From contig DCAF01000008.1 in assembly GCA_002311915.1 (NCBI GenBank), positions 1-64,000 on the forward strand: a stretch of 64,000 nt of DNA. The letters are read 5' to 3'. Under the pieces are notes generated by a model. The model saw nothing but the letters and a program-made list of their open reading frames with translations, did no database searches and had not been told where the DNA came from. Positions 8,759-17,832 of the stretch are shown here, piece after piece (positions within the stretch are counted from its first letter, which is position 1; every line of letters begins with the position of its first letter). Source of the DNA: Sulfurovum sp. UBA1140 (GTDB lineage: Bacteria; Campylobacterota; Campylobacteria; Campylobacterales; Sulfurovaceae). A program made the translations under genes and the position numbers.

Positions 8759-9946
8759 ATGACCCCCATATTATCCAAATTATCCAAACAGTTTTTAGTA
8801 AAAAGAGTCTCATCATTTAGGCGATTTTTATATAATGAGATTGATTTCAAAGCCTCTATTATTGGTATAAAAGGTGGTAGAGGTTCGGGGAAAACTACGC
8901 TCTTGCACCAATACGCCAAAAGTTTAAAATATAAATCTTCACAGATCCTCTATATCTCTTGTGACCATCCATCTATGATAGATGAGAAACTTTATGAGAT
9001 AGCTGATGAGTTTTATGCTCATGGGGGTAAGCTGTTGATTTTGGATGAGATTCATAAAGTTAAAAATTTTGCTTCACATATAAAAGCGATGTATGATTTT
9101 ACAGGGTTACAGGTGCTTTTCTCAGGTTCATCTGCCATGAAAATAGAGCATGAGTTGGGTGATTTGTCACGAAGGGCTTTGGTCTATACCATGCCTGTGT
9201 TGTCATTTCGCGAATTTTTAGCACTTAAAAATATTGCCCATCTTTCTACCTATAGTTTAGAAGATATTTTAGAGAATCATGAAGATATTGCTGTTGAAGT
9301 CTTAAGTAAAATCAAACCCTTGGAGTGGTTTGGTGACTATTTGGAGTATGGGGCTTATCCTTTTTTTAAAGAGGGGATAGAGAGTTATAGTAACCGACTA
9401 TTGGAGGTGGTTAATGTGACGATAGATAGTGATTTGGCTTCTCTTTTTAGCATCAACAGTGACAAGCTAGAGAGACTTAAAAAAGTTCTTTATATGCTTT
9501 GCTGTACCACGCCCTATGAGATAAATAAATCAAAACTTTCAGGCGAAGCAGGAGTGGCATGGGCTACGCTCTCTAAGTATCTTGACTATATGGAAAAAGG
9601 AACACTTGTACATCTGATTCGAGGAAGCAGAGGGCATAAAACCCTACAGCTACCCAATAATATTCTACTCAATAACCCCAATCTATTTGCTGTGCTTTGT
9701 GCCAAACCTGATATAGGTTCACTTCGAGAGAGTTTTTTTGTTTCACAACTTAAGACCAAACATCAAATTCATTATCATCATCAAGGAGATTTTCTGTTGG
9801 ATGATAAGATTGTGGTAGAGATAGGTGGAAAATCAAAAGATGGTAAGCAGATAGAGGGGTTGGAGAGTGCGTATTTGGCAATTGATGGGATAGAATATGG
9901 GTATGGCAATGCTATTCCTCTTTGGTTGTTTGGGTTTTTGTATTGA
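8759..9946 (+). CDS. AAA family ATPase (AAA_14/DUF4143 type)
   Basis: The 395-residue protein has Walker A GGRGSGKT (about 39-46) and Walker B LLILDEIHK (about 92-100), then a sensor-like LFSGSSAM, then a C-terminal region resembling the DUF4143 domain with a nuclease-fold-like end (DDKIVVEIGGKSKDGKQ). Proteins of this family are common in accessory regions of bacteria and archaea, and their role is mostly unknown. It has its own promoter and good ribosome site, and stands alone with the RCC1-like lipoprotein gene between two short repeats. Confidence 0.8.
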   Translation: MTPILSKLSKQFLVKRVSSFRRFLYNEIDFKASIIGIKGGRGSGKTTLLHQYAKSLKYKSSQILYISCDHPSMIDEKLYEIADEFYAHGGKLLILDEIHKVKNFASHIKAMYDFTGLQVLFSGSSAMKIEHELGDLSRRALVYTMPVLSFREFLALKNIAHLSTYSLEDILENHEDIAVEVLSKIKPLEWFGDYLEYGAYPFFKEGIESYSNRLLEVVNVTIDSDLASLFSINSDKLERLKKVLYMLCCTTPYEINKSKLSGEAGVAWATLSKYLDYMEKGTLVHLIRGSRGHKTLQLPNNILLNNPNLFAVLCAKPDIGSLRESFFVSQLKTKHQIHYHHQGDFLLDDKIVVEIGGKSKDGKQIEGLESAYLAIDGIEYGYGNAIPLWLFGFLY

Positions 9947-9998
9947 GTAAAGTTGAATTTAAAAATAATAAAATAAATCTGATATAAAGGAGAATAAA

Positions 9999-10850
9999 TT
10001 GAAAAAAATATATTTAATGGCACTATTTAGTATAATAATCTTAGGTTGTCAAAGTACCAAAAATATAGATAATATTTATACATCTGATTCACGTGCTAAA
10101 CAAGAGTTTAGTCGTAGTCATGATTGGGTATCGGCATGGAACAGTTGTAAAGGGCTTGTTGCTCTTAAAAATGATGGTTCTCTTTGGCAGTTTGGAAGAA
10201 CAGGTGGGTGTGATTGGGGTCAAATAGAAATAACCCTTCCTCATTTAACAAAAGAGTATCTCTATCGGCTTAAAGCCAAGAAAATAGGAGAGGGTTTTAA
10301 TAATGCGAAGATTATCAATGGTGGTTATCGGATGTATGCCATTAAAAAGGATGGAACGCTGTGGGGATGGGGAGAAGGCTTTAATACCCGACCTACGAAG
10401 TTGAGTTCAAGTCGTGATTGGGTTAATTTTGGAATCGAATGGGAAGGAAATGGATGTTGTGCTTATGATATTGGATTAAAAGAAGATGGAACGTTATGGG
10501 GATTTTCTGATTTTTCTAATTTCTCTAAAAAGAAACAGATACCTGAATTAAAACAGATAAGTCAACAGCGTAATTGGGATAAAATTACTTTTGGTTGTTG
10601 TATGATTTTTGGTCAAAAAAAAGATGGTTCACTTTGGGAGTCTTATCATAATGAGAAGAGTAACAACATTAGTTTTAAAAAAGTTACAAAAAAAAGTATG
10701 CTAGATGGAGTGATAAGCTATTCAACACTTTTATCAAAAATAAAAGATATATCATCGGGGGATATAAGGAGTAGTCATGTTACAGGAGTTGATATAAAAG
10801 TCAGAAAAGATGGTACGCTTTGGCTTCTGCCTGAAGTGGCCCATAAATAG
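9999..10850 (+). CDS. lipoprotein with RCC1-like repeats
   Basis: It starts at TTG 9999, supported by an AAAGGAGA site nine bases before. The 283-residue product has a lipoprotein signal ending at Cys17 (IIILGCQS). The mature part repeats a short unit about five times: KNDGSLWQFG, KKDGTLWGWG, KEDGTLWGFS, KKDGSLWESY and RKDGTLWLLP, the pattern of bacterial RCC1-like beta-propellers. Spacing is uneven and only about five units are present, so the propeller may be incomplete or rely on degenerate blades. Partner and function are unknown. Confidence 0.75.
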   Translation: MKKIYLMALFSIIILGCQSTKNIDNIYTSDSRAKQEFSRSHDWVSAWNSCKGLVALKNDGSLWQFGRTGGCDWGQIEITLPHLTKEYLYRLKAKKIGEGFNNAKIINGGYRMYAIKKDGTLWGWGEGFNTRPTKLSSSRDWVNFGIEWEGNGCCAYDIGLKEDGTLWGFSDFSNFSKKKQIPELKQISQQRNWDKITFGCCMIFGQKKDGSLWESYHNEKSNNISFKKVTKKSMLDGVISYSTLLSKIKDISSGDIRSSHVTGVDIKVRKDGTLWLLPEVAHK

Positions 10851-10869
10851 TAAGTTTACTTTCAAACCA

Positions 10870-10893
10870 CGGAGGCAAAGCCTTTCGACTCCG
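10870..10893 (+). repeat. dispersed palindromic repeat, short copy 2
   Basis: Contains the unit CGGAGGCAAAGCCTTTCGAC with an AGGC-AAA-GCCT hairpin, matching 15085-15108 and the reverse complement of 63035-63056. It lies between the RCC1-like gene and the 3' end of dxs, and may double as a weak transcription stop. Confidence 0.7.
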
Positions 10894-10905
10894 AGTTTTG
10901 GTAAA

Positions 10906-12726
10906 TTATATAATTTTTTTCGCCAACTGTGCAGGTAGAATCCCTAACGACTCCTCGACGAGTGTGGTGTTTCCATGGGTAATAAAGTCATCTTTATACT
11001 CAAAGGTGGTCAGTTGAACATCGTTAATCTTGGCATCACTTAAAAACTCTAAGAGTGCTGAACCGACTCCCCCCATTTTGACGCTATCACTAAAGACGAA
11101 CCACTTTTTATGGGTTTTTGCCAACTCTACAAGTCGGTTGGTGTCTAAAGGTTTTACAAAACGTAAATCTAAAATGGTTGGGGTTAAGTCTAAAAGCTTG
11201 GCTGTCTCTATGGCTCGACCGACTCCATTCCCATAGCCAATAAGTAGGGTCTCTGAACCCTCTTGAATGGTGTCTGATTTACCCAGTTCAAATTCAGATG
11301 AGAGGCTCTCTTCTGATCTAAAGGCTCCTCTTGGGTATCTAAAGGCACAGGGTGTTGGAAAATCTTTGGCAAATCTCATTGCTTTAACCATGGTCTCATT
11401 CGAGGATGGGGCAAAGATGGTCATATTGGGGATGACTCTTAAAAACGAGATGTCAAATACCCCTTGATGGGTCTCTCCATCCTCTCCTACTAAACCTGCT
11501 CGGTCAATGGCAAATACCACGCCCAAGTTCATTAAACAGATGTCATGAATCACTTGGTCGTAGCCCCGTTGTAAAAAGGTAGAGTAGAGGGTACAGAAGG
11601 GTTTAAATCCCTCTTTGGCTAAAGGTCCCATCGAGGTTACGGCGTGTTGTTCGGCAATGGCAACATCCCAAAATCGTTCAGGGTACTTTTTCATTACGGC
11701 ACTCATTCCTGTACCACTTGGCATTGCTGCGGTGACCCCGACTACTCTGTTATCTTCATCTGCTAAAGTTACGAGTGTTTCAGAAAAGATGGCTGTTGAG
11801 GCTTTTGGGGCAGTTTTTTTAACCGAATCTCCTGTGGTTAAATCAAAAGATCCAACCCCATGCCAATGCTCTTTTCCTACGCCTTCGGCGACTTGATACC
11901 CTTTTCCTTTGGTGGTTTGAACATGAATAATAACAGGTCGTTTCATTGCTTTGGCAATTTTTAGGGTCTCGATTAAAGAGGCGATGTTGTGTCCATCAAT
12001 GGGTCCAATGTATTCTAGTCCTAGCTCTTCAAAAAGAATCCCAGGGGTAATAAGATGAAATGACTCTTCGACTCTTTTTGCCATATAGGTAGCACTCTCG
12101 GGTAGAGACTCTAAAAGCTCTTTGGTTTTAGATTTAAACTTTTGATAAAAAGGAGAAGCCATGGTTTGAGAGAGAATTCGACTTAATGCTCCAATGGGTG
12201 AAGCGATGCTCATCTCGTTGTCATTTAGAATAATAATGGCTGGATATTTGCGATCGCCTAGTTCATTCATTGCTTCATAAACCATACCTGCACTCATGCT
12301 TCCATCACCAATAAAGGCTAACGGAATACGTTCACCCTCTTCACCATTTAAGCCAATCGCTTTGGCAGCCCCTGTGGCTAACGAGATAGAAGTTGAGCTG
12401 TGTCCTGCCATGTAGTAGTCATTGTCTGACTCTTTGGGTTTGGTGTATCCACTTAACCCATTAAATTGACGTAGGGTATCAAACTCGTCCCATCGGTCGG
12501 TTACCAGTTTATGGGCATAAGATTGATGAGAGACATCAAAAATAAAAGGGTTCTTTTTAGAGTCAAAAACAGCGTGCATCGCCACAATAATATCGGTAGC
12601 ACCCAGTGTTGAGCTTAGATGTCCCCCATTTTTACTCACCACCTCGAGTATTCTCTGTCTCACTTTGTCGGCAATTGCTTCAAGCTCTTCTATACTTTTT
12701 GTTGTTAAATCTCCAAACTTATTCAA
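10906..12726 (-). CDS. dxs: 1-deoxy-D-xylulose-5-phosphate synthase
   Basis: Thiamine-diphosphate enzyme joining pyruvate and glyceraldehyde 3-phosphate to make DXP, the entry to the MEP isoprenoid pathway and to thiamine and pyridoxal synthesis. The 606 residues carry AGHSSTSIS, the ThDP/Mg motif [17 protein letters not shown], and the transketolase pyrimidine domain motif [15 protein letters not shown]. It begins at TTG 12726, whose TTGA overlaps the hisC stop, with an AAAAAGG site inside hisC, so it is translationally coupled as the last gene of lysA-pheA-hisC-dxs. Confidence 0.95.
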   Translation of the reverse strand: MNKFGDLTTKSIEELEAIADKVRQRILEVVSKNGGHLSSTLGATDIIVAMHAVFDSKKNPFIFDVSHQSYAHKLVTDRWDEFDTLRQFNGLSGYTKPKESDNDYYMAGHSSTSISLATGAAKAIGLNGEEGERIPLAFIGDGSMSAGMVYEAMNELGDRKYPAIIILNDNEMSIASPIGALSRILSQTMASPFYQKFKSKTKELLESLPESATYMAKRVEESFHLITPGILFEELGLEYIGPIDGHNIASLIETLKIAKAMKRPVIIHVQTTKGKGYQVAEGVGKEHWHGVGSFDLTTGDSVKKTAPKASTAIFSETLVTLADEDNRVVGVTAAMPSGTGMSAVMKKYPERFWDVAIAEQHAVTSMGPLAKEGFKPFCTLYSTFLQRGYDQVIHDICLMNLGVVFAIDRAGLVGEDGETHQGVFDISFLRVIPNMTIFAPSSNETMVKAMRFAKDFPTPCAFRYPRGAFRSEESLSSEFELGKSDTIQEGSETLLIGYGNGVGRAIETAKLLDLTPTILDLRFVKPLDTNRLVELAKTHKKWFVFSDSVKMGGVGSALLEFLSDAKINDVQLTTFEYKDDFITHGNTTLVEESLGILPAQLAKKII

Positions 12727-13817
12727 GTGGCAACCTTTTTAAATATTTCAAAAAATCTATCATTTTGTTTAGGGGTTCCAATGGTAATACGTACGGCATT
12801 CATGCCATAAGATGCTAAATTGCGAATAATCACTCCCTCTTTAAGAAGGGCATCTGAAATATGGGTAGAGTTCATGCTATCGTCAAAAAGATAGGTAATA
12901 AAGTTGGTATAACTCTCGATATACTCAAACCCATGGGCTTTAGCAAAAGCTTCATAACGTACAATCTCTTGGGTATGTAGGGCAATAGACTCTTCTACAA
13001 ACTCCTCATCTTTACACGCTTCAATACCAGCAACCAAAGAGAGGGTTGAGATATTAAAAGGTGGACGCATCTTATAGAGTTCATGAATTAATGGAGCATT
13101 GGCAATACCATATCCAACCCGCATACCACCCAAACCATACGCTTTAGAGAAGGTTCCTAGATAGATAACATTTTCAAAACCGATAAGGTCATTGGGGGTA
13201 ATACGATAGGCTTCATCTTTGGCGATGGCATACTCCATATAGGCTCCATCTACCACCACTAAGGTCTCTTGGCTCACTGCATTGATAATCGCTAGAACAT
13301 CCTCTTTGGTTGTGGCATCACCTGTAGGATTATTGGGAGTACAGAGATAGATAATTTTAGGTTGGTGTTTGTTGTAGGCTTCAATAAACTCATCAACTTT
13401 ATGCTGATAGCTTGGGGTTCTAATAATTTTAGCACCCATCTGTTTGGCATAAATCTCATACATGGCAAAGGTAACCTTAGACATAAGTACCGAATCATTC
13501 TCTTGCAATATAGCCCGTGCAATAAACTCTAAAACTTGGTCACTTCCTGCACCAATAATAATGTTGTTATCTTGGACATCAAAGCGACTTGAGAGGGCAG
13601 ATTTTAGTTCATAAAAGCTATCATCAGGGTAAAGAAACGCTTTGTGTGCATTGTTGGCAATCGCCTTAGCTACTTTTGGACTGCACCCTTTAGGGTTTTC
13701 ATTGGATGCCAATTTAACGACATGCTCAGGGGCAATACCAAACTCTCTAACCACGAGTTCAATAGGCTTACCCGCCTCATAAGTTTTTATATCTTTTAAC
13801 GCATTGTTGAATTGCAT
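12723..13817 (-). CDS. hisC: histidinol-phosphate aminotransferase
   Basis: PLP enzyme converting imidazole-acetol phosphate to histidinol phosphate; relatives also act on aromatic amino acids, which fits the pheA neighbour. I place the start at ATG 13817 (AAGGGAATCC in front), giving 364 residues; the 13 residues before it overlap the end of pheA and are not conserved-looking. Motifs: SNENPKG near the N-terminus, CTPNNPTGD, and the PLP lysine in [15 protein letters not shown]. It follows pheA by 13 bases and overlaps dxs by four. Confidence 0.93.
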   Translation of the reverse strand: MQFNNALKDIKTYEAGKPIELVVREFGIAPEHVVKLASNENPKGCSPKVAKAIANNAHKAFLYPDDSFYELKSALSSRFDVQDNNIIIGAGSDQVLEFIARAILQENDSVLMSKVTFAMYEIYAKQMGAKIIRTPSYQHKVDEFIEAYNKHQPKIIYLCTPNNPTGDATTKEDVLAIINAVSQETLVVVDGAYMEYAIAKDEAYRITPNDLIGFENVIYLGTFSKAYGLGGMRVGYGIANAPLIHELYKMRPPFNISTLSLVAGIEACKDEEFVEESIALHTQEIVRYEAFAKAHGFEYIESYTNFITYLFDDSMNSTHISDALLKEGVIIRNLASYGMNAVRITIGTPKQNDRFFEIFKKVAT

Positions 13818-13830
13818 AGGATTCCCTTTT

Positions 13831-14889
13831 TTAAATATCGTCACTCTCTTTAACATAAGAGCCTAATATTTTTATAATGCTCTTATGTTTTTGAATAATT
13901 TGTTGGATATGTACATCATCTTTGTGTCCACTAAACTCAATAAAAAAGATAGATACCCCCTCTACAATATGTGATTTAATTTTGGTTAAATTCACATGGA
14001 ACTTTTCAAAATCATTTAAGAACTCTACCAATGCCCCAGGGGTATTGGGTAGACGAACCAACATGGATGTTTTGTCTGTTCCTGAAGGGAGGTTATCAAA
14101 GTCACTTACAATAAAAAATCGTGTTTTATTGTTGGCGTAATCTTCTATATTTTGAAACAAAATAGGAAGGTTGTACATTTTTGCAGCAACATCGGCACAA
14201 ATAGCAGCTGATCCTTCCTCTTTTCTTGCCAGTTTTGCAGCCTTGGCAGTTGATTCTACAGGAATCTGTTCAATCTCATCGAGTTCACAATCTTCTAAAA
14301 ACTTCTGACACTGACCAAAAGCAATATCTTTTGAGTAGATTCTTTTTATCTCTTTCACATCATTACAGGTGGTTGCTAAGGTGTGATGAATATCTACAAA
14401 AACTTCGGCAATAATTTTTAGATTGTAATCGTTTAGGCAGTTGATGGTATCACTTACAATTCCATTAGAGCTGTTCTCGATAGGGATAACTCCAAACTTG
14501 GCAGTGCCTCTGCTCACCTCTCTAAAGACCCCTTTAATAGAACCAATCGAAAGATAAGCACTCATGGCACCAAATTTACTCTCGGCTGCTTGGTGAGTAA
14601 AACTTGCCTCGGGTCCTAAATAGGCGATGCGTTCAGGAAGTTCAAGATTTCTAGCCACGGCAAACATCTCTAAAAAGAGTGCATCAATGGCATCATTGGT
14701 TAGCTTTCCTTGGTTTTGTTCTTTTAGACGGGTTAAGATAGATTGCTCTCTCTCTGGACGATAGATGGGTGCACCCGTTGTCTTTTTTAACTCTCCTACC
14801 TGATGGACAAACTCCATACGTTGGTTATAGAGCTTTAGTAGTGTGTCATCTATGGTATCAATTTCAATGCGTAACTCATCTAGTGTCAT
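13831..14889 (-). CDS. pheA: bifunctional chorismate mutase / prephenate dehydratase (P-protein)
   Basis: Makes phenylpyruvate from chorismate. The 352 residues show an AroQ-type helical mutase domain (about 1-85, [19 protein letters not shown]), a periplasmic-binding-fold dehydratase domain (about 90-270, [15 protein letters not shown] and the catalytic KTRFFIVSD region) and a C-terminal ACT domain (about 275-345, [15 protein letters not shown]) that binds phenylalanine for feedback control. A GGAGAGA site precedes the ATG. The 234-base gap to lysA is filled by repeats, unusual within this otherwise tight operon. Confidence 0.95.
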   Translation of the reverse strand: MTLDELRIEIDTIDDTLLKLYNQRMEFVHQVGELKKTTGAPIYRPEREQSILTRLKEQNQGKLTNDAIDALFLEMFAVARNLELPERIAYLGPEASFTHQAAESKFGAMSAYLSIGSIKGVFREVSRGTAKFGVIPIENSSNGIVSDTINCLNDYNLKIIAEVFVDIHHTLATTCNDVKEIKRIYSKDIAFGQCQKFLEDCELDEIEQIPVESTAKAAKLARKEEGSAAICADVAAKMYNLPILFQNIEDYANNKTRFFIVSDFDNLPSGTDKTSMLVRLPNTPGALVEFLNDFEKFHVNLTKIKSHIVEGVSIFFIEFSGHKDDVHIQQIIQKHKSIIKILGSYVKESDDI

Positions 14890-14926
14890 TGTCTCTCCTT
14901 CAATTTATGCTTGGTAAAACTGTTTT

Positions 14927-15108
14927 GGAAACGGAGAGTTTACTCCAATGCCAATGAATTAGCGAGGCTGAAGCCATCGGTTCCGACTATGCCATCTGCA
15001 TTTTCGGAATCGGCGTGTTTACACCCGAACTATTTGTTTCAAAAAAAGCTTAATTCATTGGCATTAGAGTTTACTCCCGAACAACGGAGGCAGAGCTTTC
15101 CAATTCCT
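14927..15108. repeat. composite dispersed repeat interrupted by a MITE-like insert
   Basis: The outer parts (14927-14946 and 15078-15108) together match the 50-bp repeat at 63035-63084 read in reverse, but here the unit is split by a 119-bp insert plus a 12-bp duplication. The right part has the CGGAGGC...GCTTTCC hairpin of the family. It lies between lysA and pheA in the same operon, so it is transcribed and could form structured RNA or attenuate downstream expression. Confidence 0.75.
14947..15065. mobile_element. 119-bp MITE-like element with 15-bp terminal inverted repeats
   Basis: The ends AATGCCAATGAATTA (14947-14961) and TAATTCATTGGCATT (15051-15065) are perfect inverted repeats. They are flanked by a perfect 12-bp direct repeat AGAGTTTACTCC at 14935-14946 and 15066-15077, expected of a target duplication. 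The uninterrupted version of the target exists at 63035-63084. The interior (14965-15030) is a copy of the dispersed core seen at 8518-8583. No ORF is inside, so any movement would need a transposase elsewhere. Confidence 0.7.
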
Positions 15109-15123
15109 AGTTCTACAATATAT

Positions 15124-16344
15124 CTATCCTTGCCAACTCGTATCACACGCCTCTTCTAAGCGTATTAGATCTTCAAAACTCTCTCGTTGACGAATAAGAT
15201 AATCTTTGCCATCTAAAATAGCCACCTCAGCAGATCTTCCACGGGTGTTATAATTACTCGACATGGTAAACCCGTAGGCTCCTGCACTCTGTACAACTAA
15301 AATATCGTTGTGTTCCATCATTGGCAAAGGCACATCTTTTCCTAAAAAATCACCACTTTCACAAACAGGACCCACCACATCAGCAAGGGTGGTCTCTCCT
15401 TCTTTTTGAATCGCTTCAATTTTATGATAGGCGTTGTAGAGGCTAGGGCGAAGTAGGTCATTCATGGCTCCATCAACAATAACAAATCTTTTTGTTCCAT
15501 TCTTTTTCTCGTACAGCACTTTGGTTAAAAATATACCTGAGTTTGCCATTAAATATCGCCCTGGTTCTAAGAGAATGGTAACATCTAACCCTTTAATGGT
15601 CTGTGTAATGGCATGTGCATAAGCTTCGGGGGTGATCATGATTTCATCATTGTAAGTAACCCCTAATCCACCACCAATATCAAAGAATTTAATCTTAATA
15701 TCTAGGGCTTGAAGTGAGCGTACCAAGTCAGCAACTATGGCACACGCTTCTTGAATAGGAGCCAATTGGGTTAATTGTGAACCGATATGAAAGTGAATGC
15801 CTATCGAGTTGAGGTATTCAGACTTTTTAGCATAAATATACATGCGTTTGGCACTCTGGATACTCACCCCAAACTTGTTCTCATGAAGTCCTGTCGAGAT
15901 ATACCGGTGGGTTTTAGGGTCAACATCAGGGTTAACACGAATAGAGATACGTGCTTGAATATTTAAGCTTTTAGCTATCATCTCAACCCGTTTCATCTCG
16001 GCTTCACTCTCTAGGTTAATAAGTAGAATTCCTGCTTGGAGTGCTTGACGTATTTCGTCATCTTTTTTACCCACACCTGAAAAGATAATTTTATATTTAC
16101 TAACCCCTGCTTTTAATGCCCGTTGAACCTCACCAATGCTCACACAGTCTGCTCCTGCACCCAGTTTTGCCAAGTGGCGAATAACTGCCAAGTTAGAGTT
16201 AGATTTTACTGCATATGCTACCAGTGATTTCTTTCCATTAAAAGCACCCTTTAGCTCTTCATATTGTTTGGTTATCTTATCAAAATCATATACATAGAGA
16301 GGCGTATTGTATCTGTTTGCCAGTGTTTTTATATCTAAACTCAT
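15124..16344 (-). CDS. lysA: diaminopimelate decarboxylase
   Basis: Decarboxylates meso-diaminopimelate to lysine, last step of the DAP pathway. The 406-residue alanine-racemase-fold PLP enzyme has its Schiff-base lysine at Lys47 (LVAYAVKSNSN), the phosphate-binding GGGLGVTY, the active-site HFHIGSQ and the C-terminal CESGDFLG that supplies the catalytic cysteine across the dimer. It is the first gene of the lysA-pheA-hisC-dxs group, whose promoter should lie in the 81 bases before it. Confidence 0.95.
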   Translation of the reverse strand: MSLDIKTLANRYNTPLYVYDFDKITKQYEELKGAFNGKKSLVAYAVKSNSNLAVIRHLAKLGAGADCVSIGEVQRALKAGVSKYKIIFSGVGKKDDEIRQALQAGILLINLESEAEMKRVEMIAKSLNIQARISIRVNPDVDPKTHRYISTGLHENKFGVSIQSAKRMYIYAKKSEYLNSIGIHFHIGSQLTQLAPIQEACAIVADLVRSLQALDIKIKFFDIGGGLGVTYNDEIMITPEAYAHAITQTIKGLDVTILLEPGRYLMANSGIFLTKVLYEKKNGTKRFVIVDGAMNDLLRPSLYNAYHKIEAIQKEGETTLADVVGPVCESGDFLGKDVPLPMMEHNDILVVQSAGAYGFTMSSNYNTRGRSAEVAILDGKDYLIRQRESFEDLIRLEEACDTSWQG

Positions 16345-16425
16345 TTTAGTACTGTCCTAATCATTGTTATTGGTCGCGATTTTATCTAAAATTTGGTTAT
16401 AGGTTGGTGAGTGAAGAGGAGAAGC

Positions 16426-17832
16426 CTACTTTAACAGATTAGAAAAGCTCTCTAAAATAACCTTTCTATACTCTTCTATTATCTCTTCATTACACTTATC
16501 TTTGTTTCTTAATTTTAGATGCAATTTTTCAAGTTTTTTTCGCATCTCACTGTCAATTAGCTGTTCGGTGTAAGAGGCTTCATTTTCTAGTACCACACTG
16601 TTGCGTAAGGCATGAGAACGTTTGGCAATGACCGAGGCATGAAACAGTGCGCGTCCTAGTAAAATATAGGGAAAATTAATATTTTGCATGGGACCAATGG
16701 TGAGTTGTCGATGACCAATATTTTTACCCATTACTTTAACTTCATAGAGGTTGTTAAACCCCAACATGGCACCAATACCACCCACGGTTCCACCAATAAT
16801 AGAGCCTAGAAAAAAGGTTCCACCACCAAGGGCTAGGTCAATGCCAAGCCCCCCGATGGCACCTGCTGATGCTCCTGTTATCATTAATGCTTTTTGACTC
16901 AGCCCAAAGATAGAAGCACTCTCTTTCGAGAAGAGTCCCACGTCGTCGAGTACCAAAGCATTTTCTACTTTGTCAATACTTCGATGATTCCATATCTGTT
17001 CAATATTTTTTTCACGCTCTTTTTCATAATTGACAATCTGCTGTTGATAGGCAGTCTGAGAAGATGATTTCTCTTTTTTGGTTGCAGATTCCCCTTTGAT
17101 ATCTTTACTATAAACAAAGGTGAGTGACTTCTGCATACTCTCGACGATGGTATCAACGCTTTGATCTATCTTCTGTTGGTGTAGCCCATTTAAGACATCA
17201 ATGGCAACTTTAATCGGCTGTGTCCACTCCTCTTTAAGTTGTGCCATGCTCTCTAGTAAATCCATATGGTTATTAAAGGTGGCTTCAATAGGATTAAAGG
17301 TTCTTACCAGTCTAAAGTAGTGTCCTAATGCACGTTTCCACTGTTCTGTGTAGTCTTCATTTCCTATAAGATTGAGTATTGCCATCGAGGGTTGACCCGT
17401 TCGTCTTAAAATCTCCATCTCAATTTCATACTCTGCCCCATAAGGTTTAGAGGCATCAACCACATAGATAATACCTGCACCCTCCATAATGGGTTCAAGC
17501 AGTTCAATCTCATCTCTAAAGCGTGGGTCATCACGATGTTTGGCAATGAAAATTTTAAGCAGATCGGCACGTCTGTCTGCTGGTACTGATTCTTGCTCTT
17601 CTAGCCACCCCAAGACCCTTCTTGCCCGTTGAAAACCAGGGGTATCAAAGAGTTCATAAATAATTTTACCATCAACTTTAAGAGGGAAACCCCTTTTGAC
17701 CTGTGTGGTTCCAGGGGTGTCTCCTATCTGTACCGAATCATCGAGTGCCAATGAAGAGACAATACTGCTCTTTCCTTTATTGGGGTGTCCCACCACTGCA
17801 AATTTAGGATAATTTTTACTGTTCTGCATCAT
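16426..17832 (-). CDS. Era/EngA-like GTPase with DUF3482-type C-terminus
   Basis: The 468-residue protein has G1 GHPNKGKSS (about 15-23), a TTQVKRG switch region and G3 DTPGFQ (about 63-68). The G4 NKxD motif is not standard; the best candidate region reads ILNLIGNED. The middle (about 310-365) is Gly/Ala-rich and hydrophobic (GASAGAIGGLGIDLALGGGT) and could insert in a membrane, like colicin- or glycine-zipper-like segments. It overlaps the preceding DUF2868-type gene by 17 bases; the two families are usually adjacent. Role unknown. Confidence 0.75.
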   Translation of the reverse strand: MMQNSKNYPKFAVVGHPNKGKSSIVSSLALDDSVQIGDTPGTTQVKRGFPLKVDGKIIYELFDTPGFQRARRVLGWLEEQESVPADRRADLLKIFIAKHRDDPRFRDEIELLEPIMEGAGIIYVVDASKPYGAEYEIEMEILRRTGQPSMAILNLIGNEDYTEQWKRALGHYFRLVRTFNPIEATFNNHMDLLESMAQLKEEWTQPIKVAIDVLNGLHQQKIDQSVDTIVESMQKSLTFVYSKDIKGESATKKEKSSSQTAYQQQIVNYEKEREKNIEQIWNHRSIDKVENALVLDDVGLFSKESASIFGLSQKALMITGASAGAIGGLGIDLALGGGTFFLGSIIGGTVGGIGAMLGFNNLYEVKVMGKNIGHRQLTIGPMQNINFPYILLGRALFHASVIAKRSHALRNSVVLENEASYTEQLIDSEMRKKLEKLHLKLRNKDKCNEEIIEEYRKVILESFSNLLK

